64,000 nucleotides of DNA from DATFVA01 sp963743325 (GTDB lineage Bacteria > Bacteroidota > Ignavibacteria > Ignavibacteriales > Ignavibacteriaceae), in the NCBI GenBank assembly GCA_963743325.1, contig CAVUOZ010000010.1, forward strand, positions 310,001 to 374,000, given 5' to 3'. The notes under the pieces were generated by a model that saw only the letters and a list, made by a program, of their open reading frames with translations, did no database searches and was not told the origin of the DNA. Position 1 is the first letter of the stretch, and every line of letters begins with the position of its first letter. The translations under genes and the position numbers were made by a program. Shown one piece after another: positions 25,085 through 34,124 of this stretch.

Positions 25085-25765
25085 ATGTTTGATTCTAAAC
25101 TTGTTTTAAAGCATGTTCCAATCTTTTCAGAGTTGGATGATTCACTTCTTTCAAAAATTGAAGAGGTGGGCATTGTCAGGTTTTATAAAAAAGATATGAA
25201 CATAGTAAATCAAATATATGAAGGCACAGGTTTATACATTATCATTAACGGAAAAGTTAAAGTTACAGAAAACGATACACAGGGCGGAGAAATCATACTG
25301 GATATGCTCGGTGAACTGGATTATTTTGGAGAAATGTCACTCATCGATGACAAGAACCCGTCGGCCAATGTCATAGCAATGGAAAACACAGAATTGTTAT
25401 TTCTTGCACGTGAGGAATTTATCAGGCTTTTAAAAGAAAACCCTATTATAGCGATTGCGCTTCTGGAAGAAATGACAAGAAGACTGCGAATGACAGATTC
25501 AAAGATAAAATCACTGTCGATTTCAAATGCTGAAGGAAGAATTGGTTCGGCAATCCTTCATATCGCTGAAAGTTCCGGAATTATTCATCAGGGATCTGTA
25601 CAGGTTACTCTTCCTTATCAGCATGATATAGCAAATTTTGCCGGTACATCCAGGGAAACAGTTTCAAGAGTCCTTCATTCACTCGAAAGAAAAGGAATCA
25701 TAGAGTTTGACGGATCCAAAATAAGGATTCCCGACTATAATTCTTTCAGAAAATCTTTCAGCTGA
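25085..25765 (+). CDS. Crp/Fnr family transcription regulator
   Basis: 226 aa. The cyclic-nucleotide-binding-like beta-roll is at about 10-125, with GLYIIINGKVKVTENDTQGGEIILDMLGELDYFGEMSLIDDKNPSANVIA. A dimerisation helix is at about 130-155 (MTRRLRMTDSKIKSL), and a winged helix-turn-helix at about 175-220: PYQHDIANFAGTSRETVSRVLHSLERKGII. No N-terminal cysteine cluster is present, so it is not an oxygen-sensing Fnr. The effector cannot be predicted; target genes are unknown. Ribosome site cccgggagatt. Confidence 0.93.
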   Translation: MFDSKLVLKHVPIFSELDDSLLSKIEEVGIVRFYKKDMNIVNQIYEGTGLYIIINGKVKVTENDTQGGEIILDMLGELDYFGEMSLIDDKNPSANVIAMENTELLFLAREEFIRLLKENPIIAIALLEEMTRRLRMTDSKIKSLSISNAEGRIGSAILHIAESSGIIHQGSVQVTLPYQHDIANFAGTSRETVSRVLHSLERKGIIEFDGSKIRIPDYNSFRKSFS

Positions 25766-25825
25766 TAATTATAAGTTTTAGTTCAATTTGTATACAACAC
25801 AATGATCATTAATTAAGGGGTTATT

Positions 25826-26239
25826 TCAGGAAGAAGTGTAATCTGAACTTCGGGGATTCTGAGATAAACCAGAAGACATATTTAGTATTTTCTTAATATT
25901 AAAGATTAATTCATCTTCCTGAACCGGCATTTTAACAAAAGTATAATTCGTGGAATTACATAGTTTTTGATAAGGCTCCATACTCAGGTTAGATAAAAAT
26001 ATAAAAGGGATGCTCCTGCTCTGCCATATTTTTTTTGCGAAGTTAAAATTAATAATTTCATTTCCCTCGAATAAATCAGTTATTATCAAAGAAGGGAAAT
26101 CTGCCCTTGCCTGCTTGGACAAAACTTCCTGGCTGGTAAACAACAAAATATTATCTATGCCATTCTGTTTCAATATCCTTATAATATCAGATGCAATAAT
26201 AGAATCATTTAAGGCTACATAGACTACGGAATCTGGCAT
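25826..26239 (-). CDS. Receiver-domain-like single-domain protein
   Basis: 137 aa, one CheY-like fold: VVYVALNDSIIASDIIRILKQNGIDN, then PSLIITDLFEGNEI with the phospho-acceptor Asp at about 55, PFIFLSNLSMEPYQK, and FVKMPVQEDELIFNIKKIL with the conserved Lys. The N-terminal acidic pair of ordinary receivers is reduced to one Asp, and the usual Thr/Ser at the end of strand 4 is Ser. No output domain is fused. It is convergent with the Crp/Fnr gene. Possibly a stand-alone or degenerate response regulator. Confidence 0.65.
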   Translation of the reverse strand: MPDSVVYVALNDSIIASDIIRILKQNGIDNILLFTSQEVLSKQARADFPSLIITDLFEGNEIINFNFAKKIWQSRSIPFIFLSNLSMEPYQKLCNSTNYTFVKMPVQEDELIFNIKKILNMSSGLSQNPRSSDYTSS

Positions 26240-26453
26240 TTAACTAACCCGGTTAATGATAATTAATTTAAGAATCTCATATATAGAAATGAGGGAAGAG
26301 AAATAGTTTTATTATTATATATAACAATTATATAAACTTAGTTGTATCAATAACAAGTTAATAAACAATTAATAGAATAAATTCACATGAACTTATTTTT
26401 GTTACTAATTTAATTAATTTTATATAAGGCTGGATAGATATAATCCGACTGAA

Positions 26454-26801
26454 ATGAAAAAAAGAAAAGCTGTAAGACATAAATCAAATGAGGATTTTTT
26501 TGACAGGGTATATGCAATTGTTAAAAAAATACCTTACGGAAAAGTGACTACTTATGGACATATTGCAGAGGCCTGCGGTATTAAATCGGCCGCCAGAACA
26601 GTAGGATGGGCGTTAAATGGCGCTAAGGAAAGAGGGTTACCCTGTCATAGGGTAGTTAACAGATATGGTGCTTTGACAGGCAGGATACACTTTGGCGATC
26701 CAACCATAATGGAAGATCTTCTAAGATCTGAAGGGGTGGAATTCGATGAAGATGACTGTGTTGTACTTGATAAATACCTGTGGATACCAAAGAGAAAATA
26801 G
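26454..26801 (+). CDS. MGMT family DNA-binding methyltransferase-like protein (short, Cys retained)
   Basis: 115 aa, the C-terminal domain of O6-alkylguanine transferases only. Visible: IVKKIPYGKVTTYGHIAEACGIKSAARTVGWALN (helix-turn-helix with Arg finger), then GLPCHRVVNRYGALTG. The alkyl-acceptor Cys is present in PCHRV, unlike ATL proteins, where it is Trp or Ala. The length matches short YbaZ/ATL-type proteins that lack the N-terminal domain. It could repair alkylated guanine or act as a lesion sensor for excision repair. Confidence 0.87.
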   Translation: MKKRKAVRHKSNEDFFDRVYAIVKKIPYGKVTTYGHIAEACGIKSAARTVGWALNGAKERGLPCHRVVNRYGALTGRIHFGDPTIMEDLLRSEGVEFDEDDCVVLDKYLWIPKRK

Positions 26802-26868
26802 CAGTATGCGGCAGCGGCTGGCTGTGAATTCCACAACTAACCACTGTCAAGTCCGTAACCTCAAATAA

Positions 26869-27810
26869 TCACCAATCGCCCGTATAGCGGTTTATATCCA
26901 GCGATGAAACGCCTGAATCTATATGTATAAATACTTTATTCCCCGCCGAATCAAAATTCTCCGTACGATAAAGATCTGAACTGATTTTGGTAAATCCTTT
27001 AAAATCTTTTGAGTTTAATGCACCCTCAGTTCTGATTTCACAGCCTGCATTCTCAGGAACGCCTATCTCCACACTGGAAGCACCGGTCTCTATATTGACT
27101 TCTGTACGCTCCGTAGTGCTCCCAAGTTTCGCCTTAAATGAAGCCGCACCCATTTCCACTCTTAAATTCTTAATTTTTACCCGGGATAAATCAAGATTTA
27201 CGGAAGCTGCACCCACCTCAAAATTCAAATCCCATAAGGGTTCAGGATTAAAATACATCTCTACACGATTGCGTATAGAATGCTTTCCGATTCTGAAACG
27301 GGTTTCCTTCATTTTCATCACCAGGTCTGCATTATTACCAGTTATATTGCTGCTTAGTTCATAGTTATTTTTTGCCCCCTCGGTATGAGCATAAAAAAGT
27401 TTTGAGGAAGTATCTGTTGCCGATGTGAAGGAACCCGCCCCAGCTTTAAAGTTAAATACGGCAGTTTTAATGCCGGAAGAAAATGGTTCCGAATAGTCGG
27501 TGGATTCGTATTTATAATCTGAACCTGAATCGTCATCAAATACAACATTAAAATCATTACTAGCAAGATGCACTACAGCCTTGAAGGATGCAAATAGTGT
27601 AATTGCCAGAACTACACCCGTTAAACCGGCAATCAAAACTTTGGCAGTGTTGTTTTTTATCATTATCCCGATGCCCCAGAGAATGAAGACGAGCGGCCAG
27701 AGTTTCCATAACCCGATCCAGTCCCAGTATAGTCCTGAAAAATTGTTAATCAGTATTAGTATGCCCAGTGTTATAAATAAGAGACCCCAGAATAAATGTT
27801 TAGCTTTCAT
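26869..27810 (-). CDS. LiaF-like envelope-stress protein (LiaI-type membrane region + toastrack domain)
   Basis: 313 aa. Three or four hydrophobic segments at the N-terminus (LFWGLLFITLGILILINN, LWPLVFILWGIGIMI, VLIAGLTGVVLAITLFA) match the LiaI/LiaF-like region. The rest is a right-handed beta-helix-like 'toastrack' (about 115-313) with the repeated theme VGAASVNLDLSRVKIKNLRVEMGAASFKAKLG. Such proteins monitor cell-envelope stress. It lies 17 bases downstream of a PspC gene on the same strand, forming an operon. Confidence 0.8.
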   Translation of the reverse strand: MKAKHLFWGLLFITLGILILINNFSGLYWDWIGLWKLWPLVFILWGIGIMIKNNTAKVLIAGLTGVVLAITLFASFKAVVHLASNDFNVVFDDDSGSDYKYESTDYSEPFSSGIKTAVFNFKAGAGSFTSATDTSSKLFYAHTEGAKNNYELSSNITGNNADLVMKMKETRFRIGKHSIRNRVEMYFNPEPLWDLNFEVGAASVNLDLSRVKIKNLRVEMGAASFKAKLGSTTERTEVNIETGASSVEIGVPENAGCEIRTEGALNSKDFKGFTKISSDLYRTENFDSAGNKVFIHIDSGVSSLDINRYTGDW

Positions 27811-27827
27811 TTTAATTTCCTCTTTAA

Positions 27828-28286
27828 CTATTTTCTTGCATTAAGAAGTAAACCGACACCGATAGCAACAAGAAGCAGCGGCCAGAAATCACCGAAGTGT
27901 ATTCTCGGAATAAAATTATCAAGAAGAAAAAGTAATCCTATAACTACCAATATAATACCGAGTACGGAGGACCTTTTATGTTTTTGTTCAGTCATTGCCT
28001 GATAGTATTGCTGCTGATTCGGGATTGCAGTTTCACCAGTTATTGAGCCTGTTTCTTCACCTGCCTTGCTTTCTGTTTGTGCATTAGGAGTCGCGAACGC
28101 AAACGGTTCTTCAGGTACGACTATCCAAAGAATTATATAGGCAAGTATACCAGCACCTCCTACGAACAAACTTACTACAAAGATGATTCTTACCAAAGTG
28201 GGATCGATTGCAAAATATTCTGCCAGACCACCTGCAACTCCACCCAGCATTTTATCCTTATTCGAGCGATATAATTTCTTGTTCAT
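27828..28286 (-). CDS. PspC-domain protein with C-terminal LiaI-like segment
   Basis: 152 aa. The N-terminal PspC domain, LYRSNKDKMLGGVAGGLAEYFAIDPTLVRIIFVVSLFVGGAGILAYIILWIVVPEE, is complete. After a polar linker (65-105) comes a second pair of membrane segments, SSVLGIILVVIGLLFLLDNFIPRIHFGDFWPLLLVAIGVGLLL, like the N-terminus of the next gene. Phage-shock-type membrane sensor, acting with the LiaF-like protein. Ribosome site ggaggtt before ATG on the minus strand. Confidence 0.88.
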   Translation of the reverse strand: MNKKLYRSNKDKMLGGVAGGLAEYFAIDPTLVRIIFVVSLFVGGAGILAYIILWIVVPEEPFAFATPNAQTESKAGEETGSITGETAIPNQQQYYQAMTEQKHKRSSVLGIILVVIGLLFLLDNFIPRIHFGDFWPLLLVAIGVGLLLNARK

Positions 28287-28525
28287 TTTAACCTCCCTGA
28301 ATATCTATATTTTTAACCACTGAAATAATAAGCAAAATACTGGTTATATATTAAAGTATAGTATCAGCGGTTTAATTCAATTAATACCGGTAAAAATATC
28401 ATATAACATCGGGAAAGGATACTCTTAACTGTTAATTTGATTTGGAGAATGAACTCTGCCCATTTCATTTTTCATTGTTTAATGGTCAGGTCTTTTCTAT
28501 TTTTACACTTATTTAATTTTAAATT

Positions 28526-30163
28526 ATGAAGATAGCAGTCTGTCAGTCAAATAATATAATCGGTGATATTCAGGGAAATAAGGCCAGGATTATTGCCGGT
28601 TACAGAAGGGGAGCGGATGAGGGAGCGGACCTTGTGATATTTCCTGAATTGACTCTTACCGGCTACCCGCCCCTGGACCTTGTTGAAAAGAAAGAGTTCA
28701 GAGAGGCAGTAATTAAAGCAGCTTTGGAAATTGCATCGCTGACAGGCGGCACTGGACTTCTCTTTGGCTCGATTACTGAAGATGATGATAATATTGGAAC
28801 GGATATTCATAACTCAGCGGTTTTTTGTCACGACGGGAAAATTCAATTTGTTCAGCATAAATCTCTCATCCCTAATTACGATGTATTTGATGAGATGAGA
28901 TATTTTGATGCTGCAAAAGAAAATCATGTATATGAATTTAAAGATGAGAAACTCGGCATTTCAATATGCGAGGATATCTGGAATGATGCTGATTACTGGC
29001 ATATAAGACGATATAATTTTGATCCTATTGAGAATCTTATGAAAGAAGGAGCCACAATCCTTATTAATATTTCCGCAAGCCCTTACTCGTACGGTAAAAG
29101 AGAAGATAGAAGAAAGATGCTCTCAGTTCTGACCGCGCAGAATAGTATTCCCCTTGTTTATACGTGTTTTGTCGGCGCACAGGCAGAACTTATTTTTGAT
29201 GGAGCCAGTATGTGTCTTGATAAGCACGGGAACCTTGTTTTAATGGGGGAATCATTTAGTGAAGATTATTTCATATTTGAAACTAATGACGGGTTCACTC
29301 CGATACAAAAAGTCGAAAGAAGTTTTGAAGAAGAAATTCACGATGCTCTTATATTCGGCTTAAGGGAATACTGCAGCAAGCTTGGATTTAAAAGGGTTTT
29401 ACTGGGATTAAGCGGTGGAATAGATTCTGCGATAGTAGCATATATCGCAGTTAAAGCTTTAGGAAAAGACAATGTTCATGTTCTTTTAATGCCTTCAAAG
29501 TACTCCTCTGCAGCAAGTCTGACTGATGCAAGGAAACTTGTGGAAAATCTGGGCATCTCATCTACTAAGATCAATATACATTCTGTCATCAGTAAGATGG
29601 AAGAAAAACTTGCTCATGCCTTCCAGAAAGATATTTCGGGCATCACTGAAGAAAATCTTCAGGCAAGGATACGCGGCATCTATCTGATGGCTTATTCAAA
29701 CAAGTTTGGAAATTTATTGCTGAATACAGGAAATAAATCTGAAATAGCCACTGGATATTCAACCTTATACGGAGATATGGCAGGCGGACTTGCAGTGATC
29801 GGAGACTTATACAAAACTGAAGTCTATAAACTTGCAGATTATATAAACAGGAAAGAAGAGATCATTCCATCAGATATAATTATCAAGGCTCCTACTGCGG
29901 AATTAAAGGAAGGACAGAAGGATCAGGATACACTTCCTGACTATGAACTCCTCGATAGGATTCTGAGGATGTACCTTGAAGAAAATAAGGAATACCGTGA
30001 AATTAGTAAAATAATCGGCGATGAAGAGATCATAAGAAAAGTTTTGAGAATGGTCGACCATAATGAATTTAAAAGAAAACAGTCAGCTCCTGTTTTGAGA
30101 GTTTCGAAAAAAGCATTCGGTTATGGAAGAAGGTATCCGATTGTCCAGGGGTGGAGAAAATAA
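28526..30163 (+). CDS. nadE: Glutamine-dependent NAD+ synthetase
   Basis: 545 aa, two domains. Residues 1-250 form a nitrilase-type glutaminase with the triad Glu in FPELTLTGYPP, Lys in HKSLIPNYDVFDE and Cys in SICEDIWND. Residues 270-545 form the synthetase domain with the PP-loop GLSGGIDSAIVAYI and then LLMPSKYSS, NTGNKSEIATGY and YGDMAGGLAVIGDLYKTEVY. It converts deamido-NAD+ to NAD+ using ATP and glutamine ammonia. Cytosolic. The gene ends 30 bases before the DsbD gene and may share a transcript. Confidence 0.96.
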   Translation: MKIAVCQSNNIIGDIQGNKARIIAGYRRGADEGADLVIFPELTLTGYPPLDLVEKKEFREAVIKAALEIASLTGGTGLLFGSITEDDDNIGTDIHNSAVFCHDGKIQFVQHKSLIPNYDVFDEMRYFDAAKENHVYEFKDEKLGISICEDIWNDADYWHIRRYNFDPIENLMKEGATILINISASPYSYGKREDRRKMLSVLTAQNSIPLVYTCFVGAQAELIFDGASMCLDKHGNLVLMGESFSEDYFIFETNDGFTPIQKVERSFEEEIHDALIFGLREYCSKLGFKRVLLGLSGGIDSAIVAYIAVKALGKDNVHVLLMPSKYSSAASLTDARKLVENLGISSTKINIHSVISKMEEKLAHAFQKDISGITEENLQARIRGIYLMAYSNKFGNLLLNTGNKSEIATGYSTLYGDMAGGLAVIGDLYKTEVYKLADYINRKEEIIPSDIIIKAPTAELKEGQKDQDTLPDYELLDRILRMYLEENKEYREISKIIGDEEIIRKVLRMVDHNEFKRKQSAPVLRVSKKAFGYGRRYPIVQGWRK

Positions 30164-30193
30164 ATTATTGTTTAACCAGTACGGAAGTTATCA

Positions 30194-31966
30194 ATGAAAA
30201 GAAGTATCAGTTTCCCGGCAATATTGTTTTTCACTTTTTTAGTGACCAGTTCAATTGTATTTGCTCAATTAGGCGGAAATTTAAAACCTGTGCATCTATT
30301 AACTTATCAATCCTTTGATAAGGTCTACCCGGGTTCTGAATTTAAGATTGCGGTAAAAGTAATGGTAGACAGCGGCTGGCATATAAACTCGAATAAACCA
30401 AATGAGGATTTTTTAATTCCGTCGCAGTTCTCGATTGATACCTCTGTTTTCAAACTGACTAAGGTTGCTTATCCCAAAGCTCATGATCTGAAGCTTGAAA
30501 TTTCAGATATACCTCTTTCAGTATGGGAAAGTGAAGTTTACGTCGCTGCACTTGTCAAAACACCGGGAAATTTATCACCTGGAAAATATTTATTACCCAT
30601 AAACCTTGATTACCAGGCATGCAACAATATGACCTGTCTGCCTCCGAATACTGTTAAAGACACTCTTGAGATAGATATAGCCGATAAAAAAGCTGTGGTT
30701 AATCAGATTAATTCAGATATCTTTGATAAAATAAATCTGCCATCTTCCTCAGAAACAGTCGCTCCCGTAAAAACCGATGATTCGGTCTCATCGTTACTCG
30801 AGAGCAGCGGTTTAATAATCGGATTATTTTTTGTCTTCTTAGGGGGATTAGCCTTAAACCTTACCCCGTGCGTTTATCCATTAATTCCGATAACTATTGG
30901 ATTTTTTGGTGGTCAAAGTGAAGGAAAAACCAGCAGACTTGTAGGCATGGGTTTGCTGTTTGTGGTTGGAATGGCCGTAACCTACTCGGCGATCGGGGTT
31001 ATTACTGCATTAACCGGGTCTGTTTTCGGGGCGCTGCTTCAGAACCCGATTGTGATAATTCTAATTGCACTTATCTTTGTCATTCTTTCACTGAGCATGT
31101 TTGGCGTATATGAGTTTAAACTTCCCGATTCCCTGGTAGCTAAAGCTGGCGGGGCAAAAGGGGGAATGTACGGAGCATTTTTTATGGGACTGACAATGGG
31201 AATTGTCGCCGCTCCCTGTATCGGTCCTTTTGTACTGGGTCTTGTAACTTACACAGCCGCAAAAGCGGATCCTTTTTTCGGATTCCTCCTGTTCTTTGTC
31301 CTTGCCGTCGGATTAGGTACTCCTTATTTGTTCCTTGCAATCTTCTCGGGCAAGATTAAGAAACTCCCCCGTGCCGGAGAGTGGATGGAAGCCGTAAAGC
31401 ATATTTTTGGATTCATACTTATCGGAATGGCAATTTACTTCCTGCTTCCTTTACTTCCCAAATCAATTACCCCTTATCTTCTCCCGGTATTTATGGTAAT
31501 TGCTGCGGTTTATCTTCTTTTCTTCGATAAAAATGCAAATAGTGTCAGGGGATTCAGAATCTTTAAAATTGTATTTTCAATCATCCTGGTTGGGGTAGCT
31601 GTTTACTCGTTAATCCCTTCCGATAAACAGTCGATAGAATGGCAGCCATATACCGAAAATGCGGTAACCGGTACACAGAAGGCGATGATTATAGACTTTT
31701 ATGCAGATTGGTGTATTCCATGTAAAGAACTTGATGCAATGACTTTCACCGATCCGAAAGTTATCGAACAATCCAAAAAATTTAATACTTTCAAAGCTGA
31801 TATGACAAAATCGCTTTCGGATGATGTTTCTGCATTGCGTACTAAATATAACATTGTAGGAGTACCTACCATATTGATTATTAATTCAAAAAGACAGGAA
31901 GTTCAGAGAATTACAGGATTTGTAAACTCAAACGAATTTTTAAAGATTATTGAGAATGTAGATTAA
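30194..31966 (+). CDS. Thiol:disulfide interchange protein DsbD-like
   Basis: 590 aa. Signal peptide to about 24. The periplasmic N-terminal domain (25-170) contains CNNMTCLPP. The membrane domain (about 200-470), with eight hydrophobic helices, carries the paired cysteines in LTPCVYPLIPITIGFF and AAPCIGPFVLGL. The C-terminal thioredoxin-like domain (about 490-590) has FYADWCIPCKELDAMTF. It passes electrons from cytosolic thioredoxin to periplasmic acceptors. The complete alpha-beta-gamma order matches E. coli DsbD. The gene is followed by a probable terminator. Confidence 0.95.
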   Translation: MKRSISFPAILFFTFLVTSSIVFAQLGGNLKPVHLLTYQSFDKVYPGSEFKIAVKVMVDSGWHINSNKPNEDFLIPSQFSIDTSVFKLTKVAYPKAHDLKLEISDIPLSVWESEVYVAALVKTPGNLSPGKYLLPINLDYQACNNMTCLPPNTVKDTLEIDIADKKAVVNQINSDIFDKINLPSSSETVAPVKTDDSVSSLLESSGLIIGLFFVFLGGLALNLTPCVYPLIPITIGFFGGQSEGKTSRLVGMGLLFVVGMAVTYSAIGVITALTGSVFGALLQNPIVIILIALIFVILSLSMFGVYEFKLPDSLVAKAGGAKGGMYGAFFMGLTMGIVAAPCIGPFVLGLVTYTAAKADPFFGFLLFFVLAVGLGTPYLFLAIFSGKIKKLPRAGEWMEAVKHIFGFILIGMAIYFLLPLLPKSITPYLLPVFMVIAAVYLLFFDKNANSVRGFRIFKIVFSIILVGVAVYSLIPSDKQSIEWQPYTENAVTGTQKAMIIDFYADWCIPCKELDAMTFTDPKVIEQSKKFNTFKADMTKSLSDDVSALRTKYNIVGVPTILIINSKRQEVQRITGFVNSNEFLKIIENVD

Positions 31967-32279
31967 TCCGATTTTCACATTTTTTGATGAGGTTATCTCA
32001 ATCAAGCAGAAATTTTTGCTTTAAGAGATGATCTCATTTTTGTTCCTACTGTGATCTCAAAATTCTTCTAAATCATTCTTATATGAGAAAAATTTTTTCC
32101 ATTATTGAGAATTATAAATATAGATTTTCTGGTTCAATTCTTAATTTTTATTCATATAAAGTCTATTTATTCAAAAATAAAGAATTACCGGTTGGGTACA
32201 TGTACTGTCCAATGGCACGGATTATGGATAAGTCGTAGCATTCAGAATAATACTATATTATCAAAAAATTGAAGATGAG
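31967..32279. other. Intergenic region before korAB operon 1
   Basis: 313 bp, AT-rich. A terminator-like structure lies at its start (31988-32041). The rest should include the promoter of the first korAB pair, but no clear boxes or ribosome site can be fixed; the last 60 bases (caaaaaattgaagatgag) end with only a weak purine stretch. Confidence 0.45.
31988..32041 (+). terminator. Probable terminator after the DsbD gene
   Basis: tgag-gtt-atctc pairs with gagat-gat-ctca around an internal 3x3 mismatch, an inner stem agca/tgct adds to it, and ttttt follows. Imperfect, so moderate confidence. Confidence 0.5.
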
Positions 32280-34124
32280 ATGATGTTAAAAGAAAAAGAA
32301 GTCCAGAATCTGACTGAGGTGACTGTAAGGTTTGCAGGTGATTCCGGTGACGGTATGCAGTTAACAGGCAGCCAGTTCAGTGATACTACAGCAATTGTAG
32401 GCAACGATTTAAGCACACTTCCCGATTATCCCGCAGAAATTCGTGCACCCCAGGGTACTCTTTATGGCGTAAGCGGTTTTCAGTTGCATTTCGGAAGCAC
32501 AGATATTTATACTCCTGGCGACAGACCTGATGTTCTGGTAGCTATGAACCCGGCTGCTATCAAGAAGAATTTAGATGAATTAAAACCGGGAGCTATTATT
32601 ATAGCCAACACAGATTCATTTGATAAAAAGAATCTGCAGCTTGCGAAATATGAAAATAATCCGCTTGAAGACGGAAGTCTGAAAGGGTACCAGGTGTATC
32701 CTGTTCCTATTGCCTCACTAACCTCAAAAGCTCTTGAAGGTACATCACTCACTCAGAAAGAAATTTCCCGCTGCAAGAACTTTTTCGCACTGGGATTGAT
32801 GTACTGGTTATATAACAGACCGATTGAACCGACGAATGATTGGATTAAGTATAAATTTAAGAAGACTCCGGAGTTTATAGAAGCTAATCAAAAAGCTTTA
32901 GAGGCCGGTTTTAATTTCGGTGATATTACAGAAATGTTTACCACAAGATATGCAGTCGAACCGGCTAAACTTCCTAAAGGAATTTACAGAAGTATTTCCG
33001 GTAATGAAGCTACAGCTATTGGATTTCTTGCTGCATCAGTGAAAAGTAAATTGCCATTGTTTCTTGGTTCGTATCCTATTACGCCTGCTTCAGAAATTTT
33101 ACAGTACTTAAGCACCTATAAAAACTTTGGAGTAAAAACATTTCAGGCAGAAGATGAAATCGCCGGAATTACTGCCGCAATCGGTGCTGCCTTCGCAGGT
33201 CACCTCGCTTTAACAACTACAAGCGGTCCCGGGCTTGCCTTAAAAACTGAAGCCATTGGTCTCGCAGTTATGACTGAACTTCCGCTGGTTATTGTCGATG
33301 TGCAGCGGGGGGGACCAAGTACCGGACTGCCTACAAAGACAGAACAGGCTGATTTACTTCAGGCACTTTACGGAAGAAATGGCGAATCTCCTGTAGCAGT
33401 ACTTGCCGCCCAAAGTCCAAGTGACTGTTTCTATATGGCTCTGGAAGCTTCAAGAATTGCAGTCAAATATATGACCCCTGTAATACTTTTAACCGATGGG
33501 TATATTGCTAACGGTTCAGAACCCTGGAAAGTGCCTAAAGCCAGTGAACTTCCGTCGTTTGAAGTAAAATTCAGAACCGAGAAGGAAGGATTTGCCCCAT
33601 ACCTGAGAGATTCAAACCTTTCAAGACCCTGGGTTAAACCCGGTACTCCCGGTTTGGAACACAGAATCGGCGGACTGGAAAAAGCAAATATTTCAGGAAA
33701 TGTAAGTTATGACCCGGATAATCATGACAGGATGGTTAAGCTCCGTGAACAGAAAGTAAATAACATCGCTAACGATATCCCGGATCTGAGTGTGGATGGT
33801 GATGAGAGCGGCGACCTGCTTGTATTAGGCTGGGGAGGAACTTATGGTGCAATTACTGAGGCTGTAATAAAAGCAAGAAGAAAAGGTTATAAAGTATCAC
33901 AGGCTCATCTTAAATACATTCATCCGTTCCCGAAGAATACCGGTAAAGTATTAACCAGTTTCAAAAACATTTTAATTCCTGAAATTAACCTGGGACAGCT
34001 TGCTAAAATAATCAGAAGCGAATTCCTGCTACCTGTCATCCAGTTTAATGTTGTAAGAGGATTACCTTTCAGGACATCTGATATTCAGGATAAAATAATT
34101 GAGATACTCGGAGGAAAAGAATAA
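32280..34124 (+). CDS. korA: 2-oxoglutarate:ferredoxin oxidoreductase, fused gamma-alpha subunit, copy 1
   Basis: 614 aa. The gamma domain is at about 1-190, with VRFAGDSGDGMQLTGSQFSD...LPDYPAEIRAPQGTLYGVSGFQ. The alpha domain follows from about 220 and shows SYPITPASEILQYLS, FQAEDEIAGITAAIGAAFAG, TTTSGPGLALKTEAIGLAV and QRGGPSTGLPTKTEQADL. The fusion is the usual KorA form in Bacteroidota/Chlorobi. With KorB it interconverts 2-oxoglutarate and succinyl-CoA using ferredoxin. The stop overlaps the korB start (TAATG), so they are coupled. No ferredoxin subunit gene is adjacent. Confidence 0.92.
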   Translation: MMLKEKEVQNLTEVTVRFAGDSGDGMQLTGSQFSDTTAIVGNDLSTLPDYPAEIRAPQGTLYGVSGFQLHFGSTDIYTPGDRPDVLVAMNPAAIKKNLDELKPGAIIIANTDSFDKKNLQLAKYENNPLEDGSLKGYQVYPVPIASLTSKALEGTSLTQKEISRCKNFFALGLMYWLYNRPIEPTNDWIKYKFKKTPEFIEANQKALEAGFNFGDITEMFTTRYAVEPAKLPKGIYRSISGNEATAIGFLAASVKSKLPLFLGSYPITPASEILQYLSTYKNFGVKTFQAEDEIAGITAAIGAAFAGHLALTTTSGPGLALKTEAIGLAVMTELPLVIVDVQRGGPSTGLPTKTEQADLLQALYGRNGESPVAVLAAQSPSDCFYMALEASRIAVKYMTPVILLTDGYIANGSEPWKVPKASELPSFEVKFRTEKEGFAPYLRDSNLSRPWVKPGTPGLEHRIGGLEKANISGNVSYDPDNHDRMVKLREQKVNNIANDIPDLSVDGDESGDLLVLGWGGTYGAITEAVIKARRKGYKVSQAHLKYIHPFPKNTGKVLTSFKNILIPEINLGQLAKIIRSEFLLPVIQFNVVRGLPFRTSDIQDKIIEILGGKE

